In this document: piece by piece, positions 8,304-16,038 of the stretch
Layout: each line of letters begins with the position of its first letter
Numbering within the stretch: the stretch's first letter is position 1
Assembly: GCF_014652555.1 (NCBI RefSeq)
Contig: NZ_BMZA01000007.1
Location: 1 to 64,000, forward strand
DNA length: 64,000 bases
Direction of reading: 5' to 3'
Source of the DNA: Novosphingobium colocasiae
Lineage (GTDB): Bacteria; Pseudomonadota; Alphaproteobacteria; Sphingomonadales; Sphingomonadaceae
Notes under the pieces: model-generated
What the model saw: only the letters and a program-made list of their open reading frames with translations
Told to the model about the DNA's origin: nothing
Database searches by the model: none
Translations under genes and position numbers: made by a program

Positions 8304-9998
8304 TCAGGCCGCCTTGGCCGTCGGGCCGTGATCGTATTCGGCAAGGAAATGCAGCACTTCCTGGCGGTATTGGTAGAACTTGGGGTGTTCCAGCAGCTCC
8401 TTGCGGTCGCGCGGGCGCGGCAGGTCCACCTTGAGGATCTTGCCGATCGTGGCGTTCGGACCGTTCGTCATCATCACCACGCGATCGGCCAGCAGGATCG
8501 CCTCGTCGACATCATGCGTGACCATGATCGCGGTGACCTTGGTGCGGTTCCACGTTTCGACAAGAACGTCCTGCAAATCCCAGCGGGTCAGGCTGTCCAG
8601 CATGCCGAACGGCTCGTCCAGCAGCAGCAGGCGCGGGCTGAGGGCGAAAGCACGGGCGATGCCGACGCGCTGGCGCATGCCGTTCGACATTTCCGCCGCC
8701 ATTTTGTCCTTTGCATCACCGAGGCCCACCCGATCGAGATAGTAATCGACGATATCGCGCCGTTCCGCCTTGGAAGCGTGCGGATAGACCCGCTCCACTC
8801 CCAGCGCCACGTTCTGGCGCGCGGTCAGCCATGGCATCAGGCTGGGGGCCTGGAACACCACCGCCTTGTCCGGCCCGGCCACGTCGATCTCGCGGTTGTC
8901 GAGGATGATGCCGCCCTTGCTGATCGCGTTGAGACCCGCCGCCATCGTCAGCACGGTCGATTTGCCGCACCCCGAATGGCCGATGAGGGAGATGAATTCG
9001 CCCTTGTCCATCAGGAGGTTGAAGTCCTCGACCACGGTCAGCGGGCCGTTGGGCGTGGGATAGACCTTGTGCAGCTTGAAGAATTCCAGATAGCGCCGCT
9101 CCACCGCAGACTTTCCGGCCGCCAGATAGGCGGCGGGCAATTCCACCGAAGGCGCGGCGGCAAGGTCCAGCGGCGTCACTTCGGGCAGCGCCACCGAACT
9201 TTCGCCCACGCTGGACCCTTCCTCGTTGAGAATGCCGAGGTAGCCGACGATCTGCTTGCGCAGCGCCTGGAAATGCACGTCATCGTTGACCGCCTCACGA
9301 TCGCGCGGGCGCGGCACATCGACGGTGAAGATCTTGCCGATCCGCGCCGCCGGAGCCGGGGTGAGCACCGCCACCCGGTCAGCCAGCAGCAGCGCCTCGT
9401 CAACGTCGTTGGTGACGAGGATGATGGTGCGCTTCTCTTCCTTGCGGATACGCTCGATCTCGTCCTGCAGCTTGGCCCGGGTCAGCGCATCCAGCGCCGA
9501 CAGCGGTTCATCGAGCAGGAGGATTTCCGGCTCCATCGCCAGCGCCCTGGCCACCGCCACGCGCTGGCGCATGCCGCCGGAAAGCTGCGCCGGCTTGCGA
9601 TCCATCGCGTGGCCCAGGCCGACGAGCTGCACCTTCTGGCGCACCAGCGCGGCGCGATCTTCCTTCGAACGATCCTTGTGGACGGAGTCCACCGCCAGCG
9701 CGACGTTCTTCTCCACCGTCAGCCAGGGGAACAGCGAATAGGACTGGAACACCAGGCCGCGATCCTTGTCCGGCCCGTCGATCGCCTTTCCGCGCAGTTC
9801 GATCGTCCCGTTATCCGGCTCGATCAGGCCCGCAACGGCGGAAATCAGCGTGGTCTTGCCTGCGCCCGAAAAGCCCAGGATGGCGATGAACTCACCCTCT
9901 TCCACATCGAGGTCGATACCGTCGAGGACGTGGCTCACCGCACCGGTCTTGCTGCGGTAGGACTTGGTGACGCCCTTGAGCGAAAGGATCGTGGCCAT
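8304..9998 (-). CDS. Nitrate ABC transporter, fused tandem ATP-binding subunit (NrtC/NrtD-like)
   Basis: Energises nitrate uptake with NrtB and NrtA. 564 residues holding two complete ABC ATPase domains in one chain. Domain 1 has Walker A GFSGAGKTT, signature LSGGMRQRV and Walker B LLLDEPLSALD. Domain 2 has GHSGCGKST, the degenerate signature MSNGMRQRV and LLLDEPFGMLD. A linker of about 60 residues separates them. In cyanobacteria NrtC and NrtD are separate proteins and NrtC carries a NrtA-like domain; none is present here. The ATG at 9998 starts right at the domain (MATILSLKG). The gene follows nrtB by 53 bases in the same operon. Nitrate as substrate is inferred from the locus. Confidence 0.88.
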   Translation of the reverse strand: MATILSLKGVTKSYRSKTGAVSHVLDGIDLDVEEGEFIAILGFSGAGKTTLISAVAGLIEPDNGTIELRGKAIDGPDKDRGLVFQSYSLFPWLTVEKNVALAVDSVHKDRSKEDRAALVRQKVQLVGLGHAMDRKPAQLSGGMRQRVAVARALAMEPEILLLDEPLSALDALTRAKLQDEIERIRKEEKRTIILVTNDVDEALLLADRVAVLTPAPAARIGKIFTVDVPRPRDREAVNDDVHFQALRKQIVGYLGILNEEGSSVGESSVALPEVTPLDLAAAPSVELPAAYLAAGKSAVERRYLEFFKLHKVYPTPNGPLTVVEDFNLLMDKGEFISLIGHSGCGKSTVLTMAAGLNAISKGGIILDNREIDVAGPDKAVVFQAPSLMPWLTARQNVALGVERVYPHASKAERRDIVDYYLDRVGLGDAKDKMAAEMSNGMRQRVGIARAFALSPRLLLLDEPFGMLDSLTRWDLQDVLVETWNRTKVTAIMVTHDVDEAILLADRVVMMTNGPNATIGKILKVDLPRPRDRKELLEHPKFYQYRQEVLHFLAEYDHGPTAKAA

Positions 9999-10051
9999 GG
10001 CTGCTGTTCCTGTGCTGGTCGCTGGATCGGGGAGGAAAGCGACGGATCGGG

Positions 10052-11056
10052 TCAGACGGTGCGGTTGCGGCTGACGAAGGTCTGGAGGGCCATCATGATC
10101 CGGTCGAGAGCGACGCCGATCAGGCCGATCACCACCACCGCCACCATGATCCGGGCGAGCGACTGTTCGTTGCCGTTCTGGAACTCGTCCCACACGAACT
10201 TGCCGAGGCCGGGGTTCTGGGCGAGCATTTCGGCGGCGATCAGCACCATCCAGCCCACCCCCAGCGACAGCCGCATGCCGGTGAAGATGAAGGGCAGCGA
10301 GGACGGCAGGACCAGCTTGGTCAGGCGCTGGAACCAGGACAGGCGCAGCACCCGGCCAACATTGATCAGGTCCTTGTCGATCGAGGCGGTGCCGATGGCG
10401 GTATTGATCAGTGTGGGCCAGAGCGAGCACATCATGACGACGATGGCCGAGATGATGAAGCTCTTGGGCAGTGCGGGATCATCGCTGGAGACGGCGGAGG
10501 AAACCACCATGGTCACGATCGGCAACCAGGCCAGCGGGCTGATCGGCCGCATGACCTGCACCAGCGGATTGATCGCCGCGTTGAAGCGCTTCGACATGCC
10601 GGCGACGAGACCGAGCGGCACGGCAGCGATGCTCGCCAGCACAAAACCGAGACCGACCGTCTGCAGCGAGGTCAGGATCTGGTCGAAGAAAGTCGGCGCG
10701 CCGGTGTAGATCTGGCCGGCGGCTTCGGTCGCGGCCTGATCGGCGCGTGCCGCCGCATACTCGGTGGTCAGGCCGAGAAACGCATGCCAGACGTCGAGCG
10801 GTCCGGGCAGCGCGCCCAGCGACGTTTCGACCATCGGCGCGAGCAGGCCCCAGAGCAGGATAAAGGACATCACGCCCACCACCGGCGGCCAGGCGGCGTC
10901 GAACGTCGCCTTGCCGATCGGCAGCTTGAACGGGGCAGCCTTGGGCGCAACCGGCTCCGGTGCGCTGGCGGCTTCGGCCACGACCGCGGTGTCGACGGAG
11001 GGTTCGACTTGTGAACTCACGGTGAAATCGCCTTTGACGAGAACTGCGGCGGTCAT
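10052..11056 (-). CDS. nrtB: Nitrate ABC transporter permease
   Basis: Inner-membrane subunit of the nitrate importer. 334 residues: a cytoplasmic N-terminal stretch of about 55 residues rich in Ala, Pro and Glu, then a BPD_transp_1-type permease core with about six membrane segments. The coupling loop region contains the EAA-type sequence AEMLAQNPGLGKFVWDEF. The ATG at 11056 lies 11 bases after the nrtA stop. Homologues include NtrB and the taurine/cyanate permeases; the nitrate assignment rests on the neighbours. Confidence 0.9.
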   Translation of the reverse strand: MTAAVLVKGDFTVSSQVEPSVDTAVVAEAASAPEPVAPKAAPFKLPIGKATFDAAWPPVVGVMSFILLWGLLAPMVETSLGALPGPLDVWHAFLGLTTEYAAARADQAATEAAGQIYTGAPTFFDQILTSLQTVGLGFVLASIAAVPLGLVAGMSKRFNAAINPLVQVMRPISPLAWLPIVTMVVSSAVSSDDPALPKSFIISAIVVMMCSLWPTLINTAIGTASIDKDLINVGRVLRLSWFQRLTKLVLPSSLPFIFTGMRLSLGVGWMVLIAAEMLAQNPGLGKFVWDEFQNGNEQSLARIMVAVVVIGLIGVALDRIMMALQTFVSRNRTV

Positions 11057-11067
11057 GGCTCTACCTC

Positions 11068-12453
11068 TTACTTGACGCCTGCGGGCGTAACTTTTTGACC
11101 GTCCTTGAGACCGATCGCGAAGCCTGCGGCATAGGCGGCAGGGTGATGGGCATCGAACGCAACACCATCGATGGCCTTGCGCGAATAGGCGCGGAACCCA
11201 TCGGTCTTCGGGAAGGCATCGGCAGGCGCCTTGCCGCCATCGACCAGCGCCTTGGCGGCGGCGTCGTAAAGGTCTGGGCGGTAAGCGGCCTTGACCGTAT
11301 CGAGGTACCACTGATCGGGCTTGGATTCGGCGATCTGGCCCCAGCGGCGCATCTGGGTCAGGAACCAGATGCCGTCCGAATACATCGGGTAGCTGGCCTG
11401 CTGGTCGAAGAACATGTTGAATTCGGGCGTGGCGACCGTCTTGCCACCGGCGAAGGTGAACTTGCCGGTCATCGACGCCAGCAGCACCTTCTCGTCAGCG
11501 CCCACATACTTCGAATTGCTGAGCAGCTTCACCGCTTCCGGCCGGTTCTTGCCGCCATCGGCGTCCAGCCACATCGACGCGCGGATCAGCGCGCGCAGCA
11601 GTGCCTGCACCGTCTTGGGGTTCTTCGCGGCGAAAGCTTCGGTCATGCCGAAAACCTTGTCGCCGGTGGTGCCGGCAATATCGGGATCGACGATCACCGG
11701 CGCGCCGATCTTCTTGGCGACCGCCGCCTGGTTCCAGGGCTCGCCCACCGAATAACCGCTGATCGTGCCCGCCTCCATCGTCGCCGGCATCTGCGGCGGC
11801 GGCGTGACGGAGAGCTGGACATCGGCACCGGTCAGACCGGCGGTATCGCCGGGCAGATAGTATCCCGGATTCATGCCGCCGGCGGCAAGCCAGTAGCGCA
11901 GCACGTAGTTATGGGTCGAGACGGGGAACACCATCCCCATCTTGAACGGCTTGCCCTCAGCCTTGAACTTGGCGACGACGGGCTTGAGGACCGCGGCCGA
12001 AACCGGCCCGTCCGGCAGCGTGCCGACCATGCCGAGGACCTGGTTGGACAGGGTGATGCCCTTGCCGTTAAGATCGAGGCTGAACGGTGCGATCAGCCTG
12101 GTCTTCGCGCCGATGCCGGCGCTGGCGGCGAGCACCTGGCCGGCCAGCATGTGCGAAGCATCGAGATCGCCACTGACGACGCCGTTCAGAAGAACCTTCC
12201 AGTTCGCCTGCGGCTCCAGCGTCACGCTCAGGCCTTCGTCCGCGAAAAAGCCCTTTTCCTTGGCCACCACTAGGGGCGCGATGTCGGTGAGCTTGATGAA
12301 GCCGAGCTTGAGGTTGGGCTTCTCGACCGCGCCGGCGGTCGCAGCGGGCTTGGCCGCATCATTGCTCTTGCCGCAGCCTGCCAGCGCAACGCTGGCCATG
12401 AGCGCGACAACCGCTGCCCTGCGCGTGAAACCGTACCCCCGAACCTTGCTCAT
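11068..12453 (-). CDS. nrtA: Nitrate ABC transporter substrate-binding lipoprotein
   Basis: Binds nitrate in the periplasm and delivers it to NrtB. 461 residues. The N-terminus is a lipoprotein signal ending in the lipobox LAGC (Cys near residue 27). The NrtA/CmpA-like fold follows (LKLGFIKLTDIAPLVVAKEKGFF). The start at ATG 12453 was chosen because it begins the signal peptide; an upstream in-frame ATG lies inside the leader RNA. Translation is downstream of the attenuator at 12487-12597. NasS (12680-13897) is its cytoplasmic paralogue without a signal peptide. Confidence 0.92.
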   Translation of the reverse strand: MSKVRGYGFTRRAAVVALMASVALAGCGKSNDAAKPAATAGAVEKPNLKLGFIKLTDIAPLVVAKEKGFFADEGLSVTLEPQANWKVLLNGVVSGDLDASHMLAGQVLAASAGIGAKTRLIAPFSLDLNGKGITLSNQVLGMVGTLPDGPVSAAVLKPVVAKFKAEGKPFKMGMVFPVSTHNYVLRYWLAAGGMNPGYYLPGDTAGLTGADVQLSVTPPPQMPATMEAGTISGYSVGEPWNQAAVAKKIGAPVIVDPDIAGTTGDKVFGMTEAFAAKNPKTVQALLRALIRASMWLDADGGKNRPEAVKLLSNSKYVGADEKVLLASMTGKFTFAGGKTVATPEFNMFFDQQASYPMYSDGIWFLTQMRRWGQIAESKPDQWYLDTVKAAYRPDLYDAAAKALVDGGKAPADAFPKTDGFRAYSRKAIDGVAFDAHHPAAYAAGFAIGLKDGQKVTPAGVK

Positions 12454-12486
12454 CTGAACCCAACCCCGCGATGTGTGAGCAAACGC

Positions 12487-12532
12487 AAAAAAGCCGCCTC
12501 GACGTTGGTCTTGGAAGACCACATCGGGCGGC
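12487..12532 (-). terminator. Intrinsic terminator in the nrtA leader
   Basis: On the minus strand GCCGCC pairs with GGCGGC around an inner GGTCTT/AAGACC hairpin and is followed by six T. It ends 34 bases before the nrtA ATG. The 5' arm is shared with the second antiterminator hairpin. Plan and position match the terminator before nirB. Confidence 0.87.
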
Positions 12533-12597
12533 GACGTTGCCACTGATTGCTGAAAACGCCGCAGATCGGCCATCGGTTTGTTTCCGTCCTTGGAAAC
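12528..12597 (-). promoter_or_regulatory. Two-hairpin antiterminator element (NasT target) of nrtA
   Basis: Minus strand. P1 at 12580-12597 is GTTTCC-AAGGAC-GGAAAC; P2 at 12528-12543 is GTGGC-AACGTC-GCCGC. Both six-base loops have A at position 1 and G at position 4, as in known ANTAR targets. Linker 36 bases. P2 and the terminator share the sequence GCCGC, so binding that stabilises P2 would prevent termination. Confidence 0.85.
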
Positions 12598-12619
12598 CGA
12601 CCGGTCTGCGTCGAGACCT

Positions 12620-12669
12620 GTTTAAGCGATTCGCACGTGAAGCGGCAAGCGTTTTTTGCAGCGCAGCAG
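12620..12669 (-). promoter_or_regulatory. nrtA promoter and upstream nitrate-locus motif
   Basis: Minus strand: -35 TTGCCG (12643-12648), 17-base spacer, -10 TTAAAC (12620-12625). Five bases upstream of the -35 is CTGCTGCGCTGCAAAA (12654-12669). The promoter separates nrtA from the nasTS operon; the conserved block extends upstream into the nasS stop codon region (CGTGA). Confidence 0.65.
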
Positions 12670-12679
12670 ATTTAGCCGG

Positions 12680-13897
12680 TCACGGCAGGCTGGCGAAATA
12701 GTCCGCGATGTGATGCGGATCGAACACCTTCCCGTCGAAGAAACTGTTCTGTTCCAGAACCATGGAACCCTGCTGCGTTCCGACCGCCGTGGGCGCGCCA
12801 AGGCTGCCTTCAACCTTCGAACTGGCCCCCGGCAGCGGCTCTCCGGTGCCCAGCAAGGCGCTGCGATAGACGTCCGGGCGGAACACCCGCCCGGCCCGCG
12901 CGGCATCCTCGCCATCGAACGCCATCCCGTCCCAGCGGACCATCTGGGTGTAGAGCCACTCGGCCTGGCTGACCCACGGGAAATTGGCGGCTTCGCGGTA
13001 CTGGAACATGAAATCGGGATATTCCACGACCGCCCCGCCGCGCGCGATCAGCATCTGATCGGCGATGGCGCGCTGGATCAGCACCGCCGAGCCATCAAGG
13101 TATTCGGCCCGCGCCAGAATCGCGGCATTCTGCGCCGAATTCACCGGATCGACGAAGTGCGCGGCTGCCTTGCACAGAGCCCGGATCAGGCGCTGGACCT
13201 GATCGCGCTTCTCGTCGAGCACCGGTTCGCGCAGCGCCAAGACCTTCTCCACCCCGCGCCGCCAGATCTGCGACGTAGCCAGGATGATCTCGCCCGCCCC
13301 CTGCTCCACCGCCACGCTGTTCCACGGCTCGCCCACGCAGATGCCGTCAACCTCGCCCTGCGCCAGTGCATCGGCGCAGAACGGGGGTGGCACGGTGGTG
13401 ATCTCGACGTCCTCGTCCGGCTTCACGCCGCACGCGGCCAGCCAGTAGCGCAGCATGTAGTTGTGGCTCGAATAGCGGTGGACGACCCCGAACGTCAGCG
13501 GCCGACCCGCCGCCTTGCGCTCGGCCACGATCGTGCGCAGCGCCGCGCCCACCTTGAACGGATCGCCGATATGGCCTTCCGGGCGCACCTGCCGCGCCAG
13601 TTCGGGGCGCAAGGTGATGGCATTGCCGTTAAGCCCCAGCACGAACGGCACGCTCAGCGGCTGCGCCGGCCTGCCGCGGCCCAGCGTCGTCGCGATCGCC
13701 AGCGGGGCGATCATGTGCGCGGCGTCGGAATGGCCATAGAGCAGGCGATCGAGCACGGTGGCCCAGCTCATGTCCTTGACCAGCCGCAGCGCGATCCCTT
13801 CGTCCTCGGCGAACCCGTGCTCATGCGCGAGGATCGGCAGGCAGGCATCGACCAGAGGCAGGAAACCGATCGTCAGTTCGTTAGTCACGTCAGCCAT
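12680..13897 (-). CDS. nasS: Nitrate sensor NasS (NrtA-like, cytoplasmic)
   Basis: 405 residues with the nitrate-binding NrtA/CmpA fold (LTIGFLPLVDACLPILAHEHGF) but no signal peptide, so it stays in the cytoplasm. In characterised NasS-NasT systems NasS holds NasT inactive and lets it go when nitrate binds. The ATG at 13897 overlaps the end of nasT by 8 bases, as expected for a sensor made in fixed ratio with its partner. The sequence parallels nrtA closely (SHNYMLRYWLAA against THNYVLRYWLAA), indicating common ancestry. Confidence 0.9.
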   Translation of the reverse strand: MADVTNELTIGFLPLVDACLPILAHEHGFAEDEGIALRLVKDMSWATVLDRLLYGHSDAAHMIAPLAIATTLGRGRPAQPLSVPFVLGLNGNAITLRPELARQVRPEGHIGDPFKVGAALRTIVAERKAAGRPLTFGVVHRYSSHNYMLRYWLAACGVKPDEDVEITTVPPPFCADALAQGEVDGICVGEPWNSVAVEQGAGEIILATSQIWRRGVEKVLALREPVLDEKRDQVQRLIRALCKAAAHFVDPVNSAQNAAILARAEYLDGSAVLIQRAIADQMLIARGGAVVEYPDFMFQYREAANFPWVSQAEWLYTQMVRWDGMAFDGEDAARAGRVFRPDVYRSALLGTGEPLPGASSKVEGSLGAPTAVGTQQGSMVLEQNSFFDGKVFDPHHIADYFASLP

Positions 13898-14468
13898 CTC
13901 CCAGCAGGCGCTGCGCCGTCACGATCGCCTCGGCAATATCGACGATGCGCTTGCCCTGGTTCATCGCCGCCTTGCGCAGCTCGGCATAGGCCTTGGGCTC
14001 GGGCATGCCGCGCGATTCCATGAGGATGCGCTTGGCCTTGTCGATCGTCTCGCGCTCGGCCAGCTTGCCCTGCGCTTCGGCCAGATCCTGCTGCAGGCGC
14101 GAAAAGGCATGGAAGCGCCGCACCGCCAAGTCGATGATCGGGCGGATGCGGCCCGGTGCCATGCCATCGACCACATAAGACGACACCCCGGCATCGACCG
14201 AGGCGGCAATCGCCTCGTCATCCGATTCGTCCACGAACATGGCGATCGGACGCGCCAGCGCCCGGCTGACCGCAAAGTATTCCTCCAGCACGTCGCGCGA
14301 GGGGTTTCCGAGGTCCATCAGCACGATGTCGGGATTGATCTCGCCGATGCGCGACAGCAGCCCGCGCCGTTCGGTCAGCACGAACAGTTCGCAGTCGTCG
14401 AAGGTCGCGAGGCCTTCCTGGATGATCGAAGCGCGCGCGGCGCTTTCGTCGATGATGGCAATGCGCAT
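13890..14468 (-). CDS. nasT: ANTAR-domain antiterminator / response regulator NasT
   Basis: 192 residues. The N-terminal ~120 are a receiver-like domain (MRIAIIDESAARASII ... PDIVLMDLGNP). The C-terminal ~60 form a three-helix ANTAR RNA-binding domain (ETIDKAKRILMESRGM ... AYAELRKAAMNQGKRI). NasT binds two-hairpin leader RNAs to prevent termination. Two such leaders are present in the window, before nrtA and nirB. ATG 14468 gives the native domain start. The shared motif TTTTGCAGCGCAGCAG lies only 11 bases upstream, where it may set up autoregulation. Confidence 0.93.
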   Translation of the reverse strand: MRIAIIDESAARASIIQEGLATFDDCELFVLTERRGLLSRIGEINPDIVLMDLGNPSRDVLEEYFAVSRALARPIAMFVDESDDEAIAASVDAGVSSYVVDGMAPGRIRPIIDLAVRRFHAFSRLQQDLAEAQGKLAERETIDKAKRILMESRGMPEPKAYAELRKAAMNQGKRIVDIAEAIVTAQRLLGDG

Positions 14469-14479
14469 GGCTTCGTGTC

Positions 14480-14495
14480 TTTTGCAGCGCAGCAG
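14480..14495 (-). promoter_or_regulatory. Nitrate-locus motif at nasT
   Basis: CTGCTGCGCTGCAAAA on the minus strand, identical over all 16 bases to the copy at nrtA and differing only at the two central bases from that at nirB. Here it lies 11 bases before the start codon, not upstream of a -35 box, so a repressor-like or leaderless-promoter role is possible. Confidence 0.6.
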
Positions 14496-14578
14496 GGCAC
14501 ATGCGCAAGACGGGAATTTCATGTGATACGCGATTGGCCGACAACAACGCCCAGATCGTGAAATATCGGGAGATGGAC

Positions 14579-15025
14579 CTAATTCGCCATATGGATGCGA
14601 CGTTCCTGACTTCCCGGGGGGCCATAGCGAAGCACAACCGATGCGTGCTCGGAAAAGGAATTGTGCCTGAGAATCTTCCGTAGATGAGCGTAGATTTCGT
14701 CGGCGCTCTCTCCGAAAATGGCGCCAGTGGCCATTTCTGCATTTACGCTGACGTCGCGTACTTCGCCCCTATTTCCTAACGCCCATTGCAGACGATCCAC
14801 GAAATTCTCAAATTCCAGTCGATTTTTATGCCTGCTTTCAATTGTCGCTCCGTGCATAAAAAGTGTAACCGCCTGATCATCAGGCTCTTCAAGAGCGGTG
14901 AAGGCTTTCCGTTTCTTGATGAACGCAATATATACAATATAGGCCACGATCCCGGCAGGAAGCGCGAATCCGATCACCAACAGGAGCAGTACAGCCATAC
15001 CTCCGTTTGCCTTCCGTGAATGCAA
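14579..15025 (-). CDS. Small membrane-anchored protein of unknown function
   Basis: I do not recognise this gene. It encodes 148 residues: one hydrophobic segment at about residues 10-35 (MAVLLLLVIGFALPAGIVAYIV), then KKRK marking the cytoplasmic side, then a soluble domain of about 100 residues with mixed helix and strand. A second ATG at codon 10 (14998) could be the true start. It is AT-richer than its neighbours. It lies between nasT and the polysaccharide cluster with gaps on both sides, so it is probably transcribed alone. Confidence 0.6.
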   Translation of the reverse strand: MHSRKANGGMAVLLLLVIGFALPAGIVAYIVYIAFIKKRKAFTALEEPDDQAVTLFMHGATIESRHKNRLEFENFVDRLQWALGNRGEVRDVSVNAEMATGAIFGESADEIYAHLRKILRHNSFSEHASVVLRYGPPGSQERRIHMAN

Positions 15026-15183
15026 GGCGCAATATCGGATTTCCTATCGAGGCCAATCGCTATCAAGCCCCCCGCGTTCGCGCCGCTGGAGTTCTAGGCT
15101 TGCTCGGCTGATTAAGTATTCGCCCTCATTTCCAAGGCCCCGCCGCGCTTCTATCCTGCCCACTGTCGAGGAGCAGGTCCGGC

Positions 15184-16038
15184 ATGTTCGGCAAGGCGTT
15201 CACTACCGGTTCCCTGCTCAGACGCCGATCGCCTGGCGCGATGCTGCGGGTGCGCGATTGTGATGAAGCGGCGGTCAGGCCCGGCGATCTGTCGCAAGAG
15301 CCGTTCGCCGGCCGGGCCATTCCCGCCGGCAAGCGCATCTACGCGATCGGCGATATCCATGGCTGTGCCGAGCAGTTTGAACATCTGCTCGATCTGATCG
15401 CCCGCGACAGTTGCGGCATGCCCACGCGCGATACCGTGATCGTGCTGCTGGGAGACCTGATCGATCGCGGACCTGCCAGTTGCCGGGTGCTGCAACTGGT
15501 CCAATTGCTGCGCGCGTCGGGCCTCCACGTCGATGCGATCATGGGCAATCACGAGGAAGTCCTGCTCAACCTGCTGGCCGCACGCACCGCACCGCTGGGC
15601 AATTTCTTCCTGCGCATCGGCGGCCGTGAGACGCTGCTGAGCTATGGCGCACCGCCCGAGCTGATCGATCGCCTGCCGCCCGAAGCGATCGCCGACGCGG
15701 CGGAGCTGTGCGTCCCGCCCGATCACATCGCGCTGATGGCAGGATTTGCCGATGCGGTGGAATGGGGAGACTTTTTCTTCACGCACGCCGGCATCGATCC
15801 CGCCCGCGATCTGGCCGATCAGAACCCGGAGACGCTTCGCTGGATTCGCGGCCCTTTCATCGATTGGCGCGGCCGCAAGGACAAGACCGTGGTCCACGGC
15901 CACACGGTGATGGCGCAAGTCGGCACCGCACCGGGCCGGGTCGGCATCGATACCGGCGCTTACCTCACCGGCACCCTCACCGCGCTGGTGCTGGAACAGG
16001 ACCGCCACTGGCTGCTGCAAACGCCGCCTGCGGACTGA
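15184..16038 (+). CDS. Serine/threonine-type metallophosphatase
   Basis: 284 residues of the PPP-type metallophosphoesterase superfamily. The metal-binding motifs are GDIHG (about residue 57), GDLIDRG (about 96), GNHEE (about 120) and, near the end, HGHTVM. The two active-site metals and a phosphoprotein or small phosphoester substrate are expected. It is adjacent to genes of polysaccharide synthesis including a tyrosine autokinase, so a role in dephosphorylating that system is conceivable but not shown. The 3' end overlaps the convergent glycosyltransferase gene by 62 bases. Confidence 0.85.
   Translation: MFGKAFTTGSLLRRRSPGAMLRVRDCDEAAVRPGDLSQEPFAGRAIPAGKRIYAIGDIHGCAEQFEHLLDLIARDSCGMPTRDTVIVLLGDLIDRGPASCRVLQLVQLLRASGLHVDAIMGNHEEVLLNLLAARTAPLGNFFLRIGGRETLLSYGAPPELIDRLPPEAIADAAELCVPPDHIALMAGFADAVEWGDFFFTHAGIDPARDLADQNPETLRWIRGPFIDWRGRKDKTVVHGHTVMAQVGTAPGRVGIDTGAYLTGTLTALVLEQDRHWLLQTPPAD

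Noticed and set aside
8136..10709. 857-codon open frame opposite the ABC genes
   Set aside because: Crosses two real genes and a repeat; composition is that of a shadow frame.
8304..11056. Cyanate or taurine transporter
   Set aside because: The families are similar, but the neighbours are nitrate and nitrite reductase, NasS and NasT, with no cyanase or taurine dioxygenase.
12603..12618. Hairpin GGTCT-CGACGC-AGACC as antiterminator P1 of nrtA
   Set aside because: It starts two bases after the -10 box, so most of it would not be transcribed, and its loop lacks the A1/G4 pattern.
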